From NCBI RefSeq assembly GCF_963924675.1, contig NC_089227.1, positions 49,656,080-49,720,079 on the forward strand: a stretch of 64,000 nucleotides of DNA. Direction: 5' to 3'. Source of the DNA: Phocoena phocoena (Eukaryota; Chordata; Mammalia; Artiodactyla; Phocoenidae). Made by a program: the position numbers and the translations under genes. A model generated the notes under the pieces. It saw only the letters and a list, made by a program, of their open reading frames with translations. It was not told where the DNA came from and made no database searches. Positions 1-10,889 of the stretch are shown in pieces. The stretch's first letter is position 1. The number at the start of each line of letters is the position of its first letter.

Positions 1-102
1 AAGTTTGGGAAATTCACAAGTATGTAGAAATTAATCAACACACTCCTAAATAATTAACAAGTTAAAGACTAAACCAAAAGCAAAACTTAAAAATACTCTG
101 AG

Positions 103-419
103 GGACTTCCCTGGTGTTGCAGTGGTTAAGAATCTGCCTGCCAATGCAGGGGACATGGGTTTGATCCCTAGTCCAGGAAGATCCCATATGCTGTGGAGTA
201 ACTAAGCCCATGAGCACAACTACTGAAGCCCTCGCGCCCTAGAGCCCTAGTGCCACAACTACTGAAGCCCACATGCCTAGAGCCCATGCTCTGCAACAAG
301 AGAACCCACTGCAATGAGAAGCCCGCACACCACAATGAAGAGTAGCCCCTGCTCGCCACAGCTAGAGAAAGTCTGCATGCAGCAATGAAGACCCAAAGCA
401 CCAAAAAAAAAAAACCCAA
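103..419 (+). mobile_element. CHR SINE, long form
   Basis: tRNA-derived SINE. It begins with the family head GGACTTCCCTGGTG, followed by box-B-like sequence, and continues through the long body with repeated ACAACTACTGA units and the CAACGAAGACCCAA-type end before an A-rich tail. It interrupts the old L1 ORF2 frame. It is clearly diverged from the short young copies, with most CpGs lost. Confidence 0.85.
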
Positions 420-1083
420 ACAAACTTTGAGATGGTGAAAATGAAAACAGAACATACCAAAATTTATGAAATGCAGCTAAAGCAGTGCTTGAAGAGAAAT
501 TTATGGCAATATGCCCATTAAAAAAGAAGAAATGTCTCAAATCAATAACCTAGCTTTCCACTTTAAGAAACTAGAAAAATAAGATAAAACTAAATTCAAA
601 AGAAGCAGAGGGAAAATGAATGATTAGATAGCAAATAAATGAAATAGAGAATAGAAAAAGTCAATAATCAATAAAAGTTGGTTCTTTGAAAACATCACCA
701 AGATTTACAAACCTGTAGCTAAAGTATCAAGAAAAGAAAGAGAAGACTCAAATTACTAAAATAAGTAGTATTTTAAAATAAGTAATAAGTTTCTGATCTT
801 ATAGAAATAAAAAGGATTATAAGGGAATATCATGAATTGTCATATGCCAACAAATTAGATAACCCAGTTGAAATGGACAAATGCCTGGAAGGATACTAAC
901 TCCCAAAACTGACTCAAAAGAAATAGAAAATCTGAATAAGCCTGTAACAAGTAAAGAGATTGAATTAGTAATCAAAATAGCATCCCACAAATAAAAGCCT
1001 ATGCCCAGATGGCTTCAGTGGTAAATTCTACCAAACATAAAGATGATTATCACCAATCTTTCACAAACTATTATAAAAAATAG

Positions 1084-1736
1084 GGAAGACTGGGCATATA
1101 CCCTGAAAAACCATAATTCAAAAAGATACATGTACCACAATGTTCATTGCAGCACTATTTACAATAGCTAGGACATGGAAGCAACCTACATGTCCATAGA
1201 CAGATGAATGGATATAGATGTGGCACATATATACAATGGAATATTACTCAGCCATAAAAAGGAACGAAATTGAGTTATTTGCAATGAGATGGATGGACCT
1301 AAAGTCTGTCATACACAGTGAAGTAAGTCAGAAAGAGAGAAACGAATACCGTATGGAACGCACATATATGGAATCTAAAAAAATGGTACTGATGAGCCTA
1401 GTGGCAGGGCAGGAATAAAGACGCAGACATAGAGAACGGAGTTGAGGACACAGTGGGGGAAGGGGAAGCTGGGACGAAGTGAGAGAGTGGCGTGGACATA
1501 TATACACTACCAAATGTAAAATAGATAGCTAGTGGGAAGCAGCTGCATAGCACAGGGAGATCAGCTCGGTGCTTTGTGATGACTTAGAGGGGTGGGATAA
1601 GGAGGGTGGGAGGGAGGCTCACGAGGGAGGAGATATGGGGATATGTATATACATATAGCTGATTCACTTTGTTATACAGCAGAAACTAACACAACATTGT
1701 AAAGCAATTATACTCCAATAAAGATATTAAAAAAAT
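1084..1736 (+). mobile_element. Younger 5'-truncated L1 3' end inserted in the old L1
   Basis: Contains the ORF2 C-terminal coding tail ([14 protein letters not shown] and SEVSQKERN motifs, 1218-1418), the purine-rich 3' UTR and the L1 end ACTCCAATAAAGATATT plus an A-rich tail. A 9-bp TSD (AAAAAATAG) lies at 1075-1083 and 1737-1745. The old L1 resumes immediately after it. Confidence 0.85.
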
Positions 1737-2189
1737 AAAAAATAGTAAAGGAGGAAGCATTTCCAAATTCACTCTGAGGTCAATATTACTCTACTACCAA
1801 AGCCAGACAAAGACATATTGAGAAAACAAAAAAAATTCCTCAACAAAATACCAGCAAACCTAACCCAGCAACATATAAAAAAGATTATACACCATAACCA
1901 AGAGGAATGTAACCCAGTTAATCAAGGTTGGTTCAATGTAATATACCATATTAATAGAATAAAGGACAAAATCGCATGATTATCTCAAATGATACAGAAA
2001 AAGTATTTGGCAAAATGCAACACTCTTTCAGGACAAAAACGCTCAACAAACTAGGAATAGGAGGGAACTTCCCCAACCTGATAAAGGGCAGCTATGAAAA
2101 ACCCACAGCTAACATCATCGTTAATGATGAAATTTTTCTGCAGAGCTTAATTCCCTCATAGAATACACTGAAAATGCTGTAAGCCCTAG

Positions 2190-3680
2190 AACTTTCTAGG
2201 TCAAGACTTTGGATTTTACTCTGATCTTGATGAGAAGTCTTTAGAGGAATTTCAAGCAAGAGAGATTCCTGATTTGATTTTTATTTTTAAAAAGCACTCT
2301 GGCTATCACATATCCGTCCATTGAGATTCCATTTGTACTGGGGCTGGGGAACAGGAGGGAACCGTGGTACAGTTAGCAGACAATGGAAATAGTCCAGAGG
2401 AGAAACTCTGGTGGCTTGGACTAAAAGGTAGTAGTGGAAACAGAAAAGTAGAAGTTTTCAGAATACTTTTAGAGGTAAAGTCAGCAGGACTTACTAAGGG
2501 TTTAGATTGAGAATGAATAAGGAAAGGAGAGGAATGAATGTTGACTCCAAGATGATGATGCTATGTACTGAGAAAAAGATCCATTAGCGTTGGACTTGGG
2601 AATGACAAAAGTTCTATCTTGGGCACATTAAATTGGAGATACCAACCTATTTAAAATCAGTGTGGAGATGTCAAAAAGGGGCCTGGATATATAGTTTGGA
2701 GCTCAGAGGAGAGGTCAGAGCTGAACATAAAGATCTGGAAATCATCAGCATACAAATAGTGTTTAAAACCATGGGACTGAATGAGGTTGATTGGAAAAAA
2801 CTGCACAGATAGAGAAAAGAAGGGAGATCAAGTTAGAGCCCTGGAGTGCTTATACCTTTAGCATTCAGGCAGAGCAGAAGGTAGACTAAGGAGACTAAGG
2901 AGAGTAAGAGGAGACTAAGGAGCAGAGGCCAGTGAAATAGAGGGAAACTAGGAGAGTACGGTGTCATGGACTACAAGAAAAGTAACTCTTTCAAGAAGGA
3001 AAATTTAAAAGTTCTAGGGATCTGCTCTACAAAATTGTGCTGAGAGATAATACTATATTGTACACTTGAAAATCTGTTGAGAGAGTATATTTCATGCTAA
3101 GTGTTCTTACCACAATAAAAACAATTGAATAAATAAATATTTTTTAAGAAAAGAAGGAAGGGGTGATCAACTTTCTTGAATACTGCTGAGAGGGCAAGCA
3201 AGAGAGGAATGGCAGAGTCAATGGAGTTGCAGGGACAGATGTCTGATTGAGCTAGGTTAGGAGAGAATGTGAATTGAAAAAGTAAGAGCAGGAACTCTGG
3301 ATAACTCTTTGAAGGAAATCTTTATGAGGAGCAGCAGAGAAAAGGAACAGCAATTCAAAGGATATATGGATCTGAGAGATTGGAGATAAATATATAAACT
3401 AAGTCACTGGAAAAGATCTGGAACACAATGGATGACTTGATCAGGTTGTCCTTTGACCTGGGCCAAGCCACATTGTCTGTAGTAATGAGAAGGAAGCCAA
3501 GGAGGAGGAGTAATGATGCAAGTAGGCTGGTAGTTTTCACGGGGAAAGATGCAGGAGTTCCTGTCTAATTGCTTCTACTTTCCTGATAAATATAAGATAA
3601 GCTTATAATAAGCAGTGAGAGTAGGGGAGAAGCTGAATGAGTTTCAGAGCTGAAGCTGAGTGAAATGATCATTTGAGAAT
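2190..3680 (-). mobile_element. Ancient L2 LINE fragment (minus)
   Basis: The reverse complement follows the L2 ORF2 region, a CR1-clade LINE. On the plus strand the landmarks appear reversed: a stretch like TTTGGATTTTACTCTGA near 2210, GACTCCAAG near 2545, GGAGATGTC near 2660, CATCAGCATA near 2745 and AGCCCTGGAG near 2840. It is heavily diverged, with no open frame. An L1-tail-like insertion interrupts it at about 3002-3150. The right boundary is vague. Confidence 0.6.
3002..3150 (+). mobile_element. Short L1 3'-end fragment inside L2
   Basis: Resembles the extreme 3' end of an old L1 (ATTGTACACTTGAAAATCTG, then an A-rich AATAAATAAAT tail). A short direct repeat AAGAAGGAA at 2993-3001 and 3151-3159 is a plausible TSD. 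The L2 alignment resumes on the right with GTGATCAACTTTCTTGAA. Confidence 0.5.
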
Positions 3681-4077
3681 TGCTATGGACGGAATTGTGT
3701 CTCCATAAAATTTGTATGTTGAAGCCCTAACTCCCAATGTGTCTGTATCTAGAGGTAGGGTCTTTAGGAGGCAGTTGAGGTTAAGTGAAGCCATAAAGGT
3801 GGGGTCCTAACCTGATAGGATTGTGATGTTATAAGAAGAGGGAAGGACAAAGGGAGAGAGGAAGGGAGAGGGGGAGAAAGAAAGAGGGAATGAATATATC
3901 TCTTCATTGTGAAAATACAGCCAGCTGCAAACCAGGAAAAGGGCCCTCACCAGAAACTGGAATTGGCCAGCATTGATATTGGACTTCCCTACCTTTGGAG
4001 CTGTGAGGAGTAAACTTCTGTCGTTTAAGCCACAGTCGATGGTATCTTGTTATGGCAGGTTGAGCAGACTAAGCTAG
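3681..4077 (+). mobile_element. MLT1-type solo LTR (ERVL-MaLR)
   Basis: Shows the MLT1 layout. It starts TGCTATGGACGGAATTGTGTC, then has TATGTTGAAGCCCTAAC, a TTATAAGAAGAG segment and the end GTTTAAGCCACAG...TTATGGCAG...GACTAAGCTA. No internal retroviral region follows, so it is a solo LTR of an old, non-functional element. It interrupts the diverged L2-like sequence. Confidence 0.75.
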
Positions 4078-4377
4078 GAAAGTAGGATGATGAAGATACT
4101 GTTCAATTTTAGTAATATTCTGGACATGTTGTGTGCCCATCTGAAATTTGTTGCTGTGGAACTTAAAGAGAGACCAAGACACACAGTTATGTGTTTTGTT
4201 TTTCAGCCATTTCAACTCTTTAGATGCTGGCACAGGGTAATCAGACAGGTGGGTTTAAACCCAGGTAATGATTTTGGAGTCAAATCCAGCCAAGAGAAGT
4301 AGATAGAGAGTTAAGGGTATTCGTAAGGCAATGTTTAAATGAGAAGAGACAAAACTATTGAAGGTGGCAACTTTAAA
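4078..4377. other. Diverged sequence between MLT1 LTR and CHR SINE
   Basis: About 300 bp without a confident gene or repeat assignment. It may be the remaining 5' part of the L2 copy to its left, but the match is too weak to call. The open frames here are short and unconvincing. Confidence 0.4.
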
Positions 4378-4388
4378 AATAAGTTTCT

Positions 4389-4724
4389 GGGACTTGCCTA
4401 GTGGCGCAGTGGTTAAGAATCCACCTGCCATCGCAGGGGACACTGGTTTGAGCCCTGGTCTGGGAAGGTCCCACATGCCACGGAGCAACTAAGCCTGTGC
4501 ACCACAACTACTGAGCCTGCGCTCTAGAGCCTGTGTACCACAACTACTGAGCCCATGTGCCTAGAGCCCGTGCTTCACAGCAAGAGGAGCCACCAAAATG
4601 AGAAGCCCGCACACTGCAACGAAGAGTAACCCCCGCTTACCGCAACTAGAGAAAGCCCGCACATAGCAACGGAGACCCAACGCAGCCATAAATTAATTAA
4701 TTAAATTAAAAAAAAATTTTCTTG
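4389..4724 (+). mobile_element. CHR SINE, long form
   Basis: Full long-form CHR element, from GGGACTTGCCTAGTGGCGCAG through repeated CACAACTACTGAG units to GGAGACCCAACGCAGCC and an AATT-rich tail. A perfect 11-bp TSD, AATAAGTTTCT, lies at 4378-4388 and 4725-4735. Confidence 0.9.
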
Positions 4725-4735
4725 AATAAGTTTCT

Positions 4736-6336
4736 CTGTCTCCTGTCTGATATAAAGATGAGCTTTCTTAAGAAAGATTAGGCTAGATATTCTTTACCCA
4801 TATTTACAGCAAAGTGTATAAAATTTTGAACCTATTTTCTATCATTATCAAATAATGCCACTACAACTGGTAGTGCATTACTTTAAAATAATCATTGGTG
4901 CAATCCATATGTATTTTGTACTGCAAACCTTCAAATAGACTGGAGATCTAGGTAGGCAAGAATCAGGTGAGTACATATTTGTTCAAGAAACTCTTTCACA
5001 ATAGAACTTTTACTACAGTGGCTCTATCTGCCCTCACCAAGTAAATTTTTCATTTAAATTTTCATTTCTAAGGCTATTTTCTCTTCAGAGCTTAGTATGC
5101 TTTATCTCAGTCTGGTATCAATATGCATCAGAGGAAGTAAGGTTTTACAGATGAAATTTTGCCTTGGAAATTAATCTATGTACAGTTTTCCTTCCTGTTC
5201 AAGTTTTGAGCTAAAATGCTGAAAATGAAAACCATTTCTAGACTCCATGAATGCCCTAATCCTAAATTCTTCCTGAATTGTGAAGTGGAAAGTTAAATCG
5301 TTTTTGTTGGAAAACTCCCTGTTCAGTGGGTCCAGATCAGCACTCAGATGATGTCAGCAAATGTTACATTTTTTTCCAATTATGAAATGAATCATGGGGC
5401 GCTAGCCAACCCCAGTCAGTCATTAAATACAGTTATTTTGGCCGATACATTGTTGTCCTGCCAGAAAACACAGGTGTTTTGTTTTTAAAGAATTTTAAAA
5501 ACATTTCTTTAAGAAAAGATTACATTAACAATCCTTCAGCACAAGCAATATAAGAGCATAAATGAGAAGGTGGTATTTATAGAGAATTTGTGTGGCAAGG
5601 GTAGGGATTATATTTTCATATATGAAAGAGTTGCTTTATGTCCAAGGAATTGAAACATATGGGCTATGATGTATAAAGACAGTGATATATGACCATGCAT
5701 ATTTAAACATCTATACACAGAGTCTTAAGAGTTCAATGAAAGGCACCTTATAAACATGAATTATTATTATTGAGAACAAACTTTCTTGGACTGGGATTTT
5801 CAAAGCATGTTAATTTATTCGTTCTATGATGATTCCCGAGGCTTTCAACTTCATAGTCTCAAAATGATGGCATGTACATCTGTCAATATCAAATATCTAC
5901 TAGTTAATAGTAGAACTAGAGCTGTATTTTCATTTGGAGGTAATTCCTTGCAAGACGAATGAGCATAATATTTTTCAATTGGCCCAATAGTCATAATGAC
6001 AATTTTTAATCATTTTGTGTGTTTTGTTATATCCTTACACTTAACTCTTTTTTTCTCCCTTTCAATCTACTGTCTTCAATTTACATATCTCTAAATCATT
6101 CCTAAACAAAGCAGCTGCTTTCAGTTGATTCATCTAAGGAATTTGATTATCTCATCCAAACTATGACATCTTGAATCATGCATTAGTGGCATGCTTATGG
6201 AATGAAGCAGTTTTCTGTTTCAAAATGACTTTTTTCTCTGTGTGTGCAAGAGAGTATGAATATCACATATCTATAATCTTCAGAACTCCAAAGCTAATGC
6301 AATAGTCAACTTCTCATCTGGGTTAAAACTATGTTT
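4736..6336. other. Unique AT-rich sequence, nothing recognised
   Basis: About 1.6 kb with no recognisable transposon, RNA gene or coding region. Open frames are short. It provides the target for the rearranged L1 to its right. Confidence 0.6.
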
Positions 6337-6948
6337 AAAAAGAACAATGAGTTTTATCAAATGCTTTTTCTGCATCTATTGAGATGATCATGTTGTTTTT
6401 GACTTTTCTTTTGTTGATGTGGTATATCACATTGATTCGTGTATGTTGAACCATCGTTGTGAGCCTGGGATGAGTCCAACTTGATCATGGTGTATGATCT
6501 TTTTTATGTGTTGTTGGATTCAGTTTGCTAATATTTTGTTGAGAATTTTTATATCTATATTCATCAAAGATACTGGCCTGTAACTTTCTTTTTTGGTAAC
6601 ATCTTTGTCTGGTTTTGGTATCAGGGTGATGGTGGCTTTGTAGAATGACTTTAGGAGTGTTGCCTCCTCTTCAATCTTTTGGAAGAGTTTGAGAAGAATC
6701 AGTATAAGTTCTTCTTTGTATGTTTAGTAGACTTTCCCAGTGAAGCTGTCCGGTTCCCCAGGGAGTTTTGTTTGCAGGGAGTTTTTTGTTTGTTTGTTTT
6801 TTTAATTACATATTCGATTTCACTTCTAGTGATTGGTCTGTTAGACTTATCTATTTCTTCTTGATTCATTTTGGTGGATTGTAGAAACTTGTCTATCTCT
6901 TCTAGGTAGTCCAATTTGTTGGCATATAATTGTTCATAGTATTCTCTT

Positions 6949-7638
6949 TTTTTTTTTTCTGAGTATAGCATGTATAATTTTTATTCTGGAAACATAAAAG
7001 TTTTAAATATTCAAAAGTAAAATTACATCAATAATGTAGATACAACTCTAAAATTGAATATAAACAGAAACAAATTAACCTTGTTGTATTTCAAATAAAC
7101 ATCATAACTTCAGAGAAAAAAAACAAATGAATCAGGTAATTTTGAACACAGTCCTTTACCCTCAGTGTAAAAATAAGAAAGAAATGCCAACAGATCTTAA
7201 ACTCTGTAATTGGTTGGAAATTTCAGGATTTTTTTTTTTAGTTTTTCACTTTAATAAACACATATCTTTTAAAAACCCAGCTTAAGATATAATTCACAAC
7301 CATACGATTTACCCCTTTAATGTATACAATTCAGTGGTGTTTAGTATAGTCACAGAGTTGTGCAACCATCACCAAAATCAATTTAGAACGTTTTCATCGC
7401 CCCAAGAAGAAACCCATTAGCACACACTACCCATTCTCCCCACCACCCCAATCTCCTTTCTAGCCTTAAAACCTATGTTTGTAGATTTTATTCTGGACGT
7501 TTCATATAAATGGAACTCTCAACATGTGACCTTCTGTTATTGACTTCTTTCTTGTAGGATAATGTTTTCAGGGCTCATCCATGCTGTAGCCGGTGTCAGT
7601 ATTTCAGTATATACCACAGTATATCTATTCATTCATCA
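6949..7638 (-). mobile_element. Old L1 3' end (minus) with candidate 3' transduction
   Basis: On the minus strand the order is L1 3' UTR-like sequence (7638 to about 7240, including GGTGATGGTTGCACAAC and CACTGAATTGTA), a short A-run (7230-7239), about 270 bp of non-L1 sequence (7229-6960), and a second A-run (6958-6949). An AATAAA (minus) at 6980-6985 lies about 22 nt before the second A-run. The direct repeat TATTCTCTT at 6940-6948 and 7639-7647 is the likely TSD, and the host L1 frame continues across it. Confidence 0.65.
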
Positions 7639-8517
7639 TATTCTCTTACGGTTTTTTGTATTTCTGTGGTGTCAGGTGTTTCGTCTCCTCTTTCATTTCT
7701 TATTTTGGTTATTTGGGTCCTGTGGTTATTTGGGTCCTTTGGTTATTTGGTTATTAAGTTCATTGATTTTGTTTACCCTTTCAAAACACCAGCTGTTGTT
7801 TTTATTGGGGGGTTTTTTTCTATTGCTTTTTATTCTCTATTTTATTTCCTCTCTGTTCTTTATTATTTCCTTCCTTCTGCTGACTTTAGGTTTTGTTTGT
7901 TCCTCTTTCTCTAATTCTTTCAGGTTATTTGGGATTTTTCTTGTTTATTGAGGAAGGCCCGTATTGCTATGAACTTCCATCTTAGGACTGCTTTTGCTGC
8001 ATCCCATAGATTTTGTATAGTTGTGTTTTCATTGTCATTTGTCTCAAGGTATTTTTAAATTTCTTCTTTGGTTTTATCATTGAAAAATTCAAAATTCAAC
8101 ATCCATTCATGATAAAAAAACTCTTACCACGCTATTTATGACAAAGCCACAGCCAATATATACTCAACAGGGAAAAGCTAAAAGCCTTCCCACTAAAATA
8201 TGGAATAAGACAAGGATACCCACCCTCACTACTTCTATTCAACATAGTATTGGAAGTCCTAGCCATGGGAATCAGACAAGAAAAAGAAATAAAAGGTATC
8301 CAAATTGGAAGGAAAGAGGTAAAATTGTCATTATATGCAGGTGACACGATATTATATATAGAAAGCCCTAAAAGACTCCACACGATAAATACTAGAACTG
8401 GTAAACAAATTCAGCAAGGTAGCAGGATACAAGATTAATGTACAGATTCTTTACACTAACGATGAAATATCAAAAAGGCAAAGTTAAAAAAAAAATCCCT
8501 TTTAAAAATCACATTTA

Positions 8518-8722
8518 GGGCTTCCCTGGTGGCACAGTGGTTGGGAGTCCACCTGCCAATGCAGGGGACGTGGGTTTGTGCCCCGGTCTGGCAGGATCCC
8601 ACATGCCACGGAGCGGCTGGGCCCATGAGCCATGGTCATTGAGCCTGCGCATCTGGAGCCTGTGCTCCACAATGGGAGAGGCCACAACAGTGAGGGGCCC
8701 ACATACCGCCAAAAAAAAAAAA
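8518..8722 (+). mobile_element. CHR SINE, short form
   Basis: Short-form CHR (GGCTTCCCTGGTGGCACAG through GAGGGGCCCACATACCGCC plus an A-tail). A perfect 14-bp TSD, AAAAATCACATTTA, lies at 8504-8517 and 8723-8736, inside the L1 ORF2 segment. Confidence 0.95.
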
Positions 8723-9530
8723 AAAAATCACATTTAAAAAATACTTAGTAGTAAACCTGACCAAGGAGGTGAAAGACTTAACATGCTGAGAACTGTAAAA
8801 CACTGATAAAAGAAATTGAATATTATTTAAAGAAATGGCAAGATATCCCATGCTCTTGGATTGGAAGAATTAATATTGTTAAAATGGCCATATTACTCAA
8901 AGCAATCTACAGGTTTAATGCAACCTGTAAATCAAATTCCCATGACATTTTTCACAGAACTAGAACAGATTATCCTAAAATTTATATGGAATCACAAAAG
9001 ACCCATAATTGCCAAAGCAATCCTGGGGAAAAAGAACAAAGCTGGAGGCATAACCCTCCCAGGCTTCAGACAATACTACAAAGCTACAGTAATCAAAACA
9101 GCAGGGTATTGGCACAAAAAACAGACATACATATCTGTGAAACAATAGAGAGCTCAGAAATAAACCCACACACCTACAGTCAATTAATCTTTGACAAAGG
9201 AGTCAAGAATATACAATGGAGAAAAGACAGTGCCTTCAGCAAGTGATGTTGGGAAAACTGGACAGCCTCATGTAAATCAATGAAGTTAAAACACTTCCTC
9301 ACACCATACACAAAAATAAACTCAAAATGCATTAAAGACTTAAATATCAAACAGGATGCCATAAAACTCCTAGAAGAGAACATAGGCAGAACATCTCTGA
9401 CATAAATCATAAGAATGTTTTCTTAGATCAGTCTCCCAAGGCAATAGAAATAAAAATAAACAAATGGGACCTAATCAAACTTACAAGCTTTTGCACAGTA
9501 AAGGAAACCATAAACAAAACGAAAAGACAG

Positions 9531-9746
9531 GGCTTCCCTGCTGGCACAGTGGTTGAGAGTCCGCCTGCCGATGCAGGGGACATGGGTTTGTGCCCTGGTC
9601 CGGGAAGATCCCACATGCTGTGGAGCGGCTGGGCCCGTGAGCCATGGCCACTGAGCCTGAGCGTCCGGAGCCTGTGCTCCACAACTGGAGAGGCCACAAC
9701 AGTGAGAGGCCCGTGTACAGCTAAAAAAAAAAAAAAAAAAAAAAAA
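9531..9746 (+). mobile_element. CHR SINE, short form
   Basis: Short-form CHR with a poly(A) tail of about 24. TSD AAAAGACAG at 9522-9530 and 9754-9762; a longer imperfect match extends upstream. Inserted in the same L1 ORF2 C-terminal region as the copy 1 kb to the left. Confidence 0.93.
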
Positions 9747-10244
9747 CAAACCAAAAAGACAGCCTATAGACTGGGAGAAAATATTTGCAAATGATGCGAC
9801 CCACAAGGCTTAATTTCCAAACTATACAAACAAACAGCTCATACAACTCAATAACAACAACAACAAAAACAACCCAGTCAGAAAATGGGCAGAACCCTTA
9901 AATAGACATTTCTCCAAAGAAGACTTACAGATGGCCAATAGGCACATGAAAAGATGCTCAACATCTCTAATTATTAGGGAAATGCAAATCAAAACTACAA
10001 TGAGGTATCACCTCAACCGGTCAGAATGGCAATCATTAAAAACTCCACAAAAAATAAATGCTGGAGAGGGTGTGGAGAAAAGGGAATCCTCATATACTGT
10101 TGGTGGGAATGTAAATTGGTGCAGCCACTATGGAAAACAGTATGGAGGTTCCTTAAAAAACTAAAAGGAGAGTTACCATATGATCCAGCAATCCCACTCC
10201 TGGGCATATATCCAGAGAAAACTCTAATTCAAAAAGATACATGC

Positions 10245-10267
10245 AAAAAAAAAAAAAAAAAAAAAAA
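10245..10267 (+). repeat. Poly(A)-only insertion with flanking direct repeat
   Basis: A pure run of about 23 A lies between two copies of AAAAAGATACATGC (10231-10244 and 10268-10281). In other L1 copies here, such as 1119-1140, this motif occurs once, so the duplication and A-run are specific to this copy. Confidence 0.8.
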
Positions 10268-10382
10268 AAAAAGATACATGCACCACAATGTTCATAGCAG
10301 CACTACTTACAATAGCCAAGACATGGAAGCAACCTAAATGTCCATCAACAGATGAATGGATAAAGAAGATGTGGTGTGTATG

Positions 10383-10385
<3 letters not shown>

Positions 10386-10416
<31 letters not shown>
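10386..10416 (+). repeat. (CA)n microsatellite in L1 3' end
   Basis: Perfect CA dinucleotide run of about 15 units, at the place where related L1 copies read GTGGCACATATATACAATGG. It is probably an expansion from the short ACATATATAC motif of the L1 sequence. Confidence 0.9.
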
Positions 10417-10418
<2 letters not shown>

Positions 10419-10889
10419 GGAATACTACTCAGCCATAAAAAAGAAAGAAATAATGCCATTGCAACAACATGGATGGACCTAGAGATTATCATACTAAGTG
10501 AAGTAAGTCAGACAAAGACAAATATCTTATGATATCACTTCTATGTGGAATCTAAAATATGATACAGATGATCTTATTTACAAAACAGAAACAGACTCAC
10601 AGACATAGAAAACAAACTTATGGTTACCAAAGGGGAAAGGGGGTGGGGGAGGGATAAATTAGTAGTTTGGGATTAGCAGATACAAACCACTATATATAAA
10701 ATAGGTGAATAACAAGGTCCTACTGTATAGCTCAAGGAATTGTATTCAATATCTTGTAATAACCTATAATGAAAAAGAATATGAAAAGGAATATATATAT
10801 ACACACTTATGTATAACTGATTTGCTTTGCTGTACACCTGAAACTAACACAACATTGTAAATTAACTATACTTCAAAAAAGAACAATGA

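Larger units (their letters stand above)
1..2165 (+). mobile_element. Old L1 ORF2 fragment, split in three by later insertions
   Basis: Pieces at 1-102, about 420-1083 and 1746-2165 line up in order with the reverse-transcriptase half of L1 ORF2. The last piece still reads a frame resembling the L1 segment around the [12 protein letters not shown] motif, followed by KTLNKLGIGG, at about 1976-2161. The interruptions are a CHR SINE and a younger L1 3' end. The copy is strongly diverged, with many stops, and is dead. Confidence 0.85.
6351..10875 (+). mobile_element. L1 insertion with 5' inversion (twin priming), later interrupted
   Basis: One L1 copy in two orientations. At 6351-8090 the ORF2 segment from the late endonuclease/linker to the RT entry is inverted (minus). 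From about 8091 to 10875 the rest of ORF2 and the 3' UTR run plus. In L1 coordinates the inverted part ends at GATAAAA and the forward part resumes at AAAATTCAACATCC, so the two are adjacent. A 14-bp TSD, AAAAAGAACAATGA, at 6337-6350 and 10876-10889 bounds the whole unit. Later insertions sit at about 6949-7638, 8518-8722, 9531-9746 and 10245-10267. ORF2 is broken by many stops. The RT motif region near 8340 reads YAGD rather than FADD. Confidence 0.85.

Noticed and set aside
6345..8090. An independent minus-strand L1 next to a plus-strand L1
   Set aside because: Contiguous L1 coordinates and a single outer TSD favour one inverted insertion.
8518..8722. Pol III RNA gene in the CHR head
   Set aside because: The tRNA-related promoter boxes belong to the SINE; nothing shows an independent RNA gene.
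9549..9794. Recurrent 60-110 codon frames ([13 protein letters not shown] type) at several CHR SINEs
   Set aside because: The same chance frame runs through every short CHR copy on both strands; it is SINE sequence, not a gene family.
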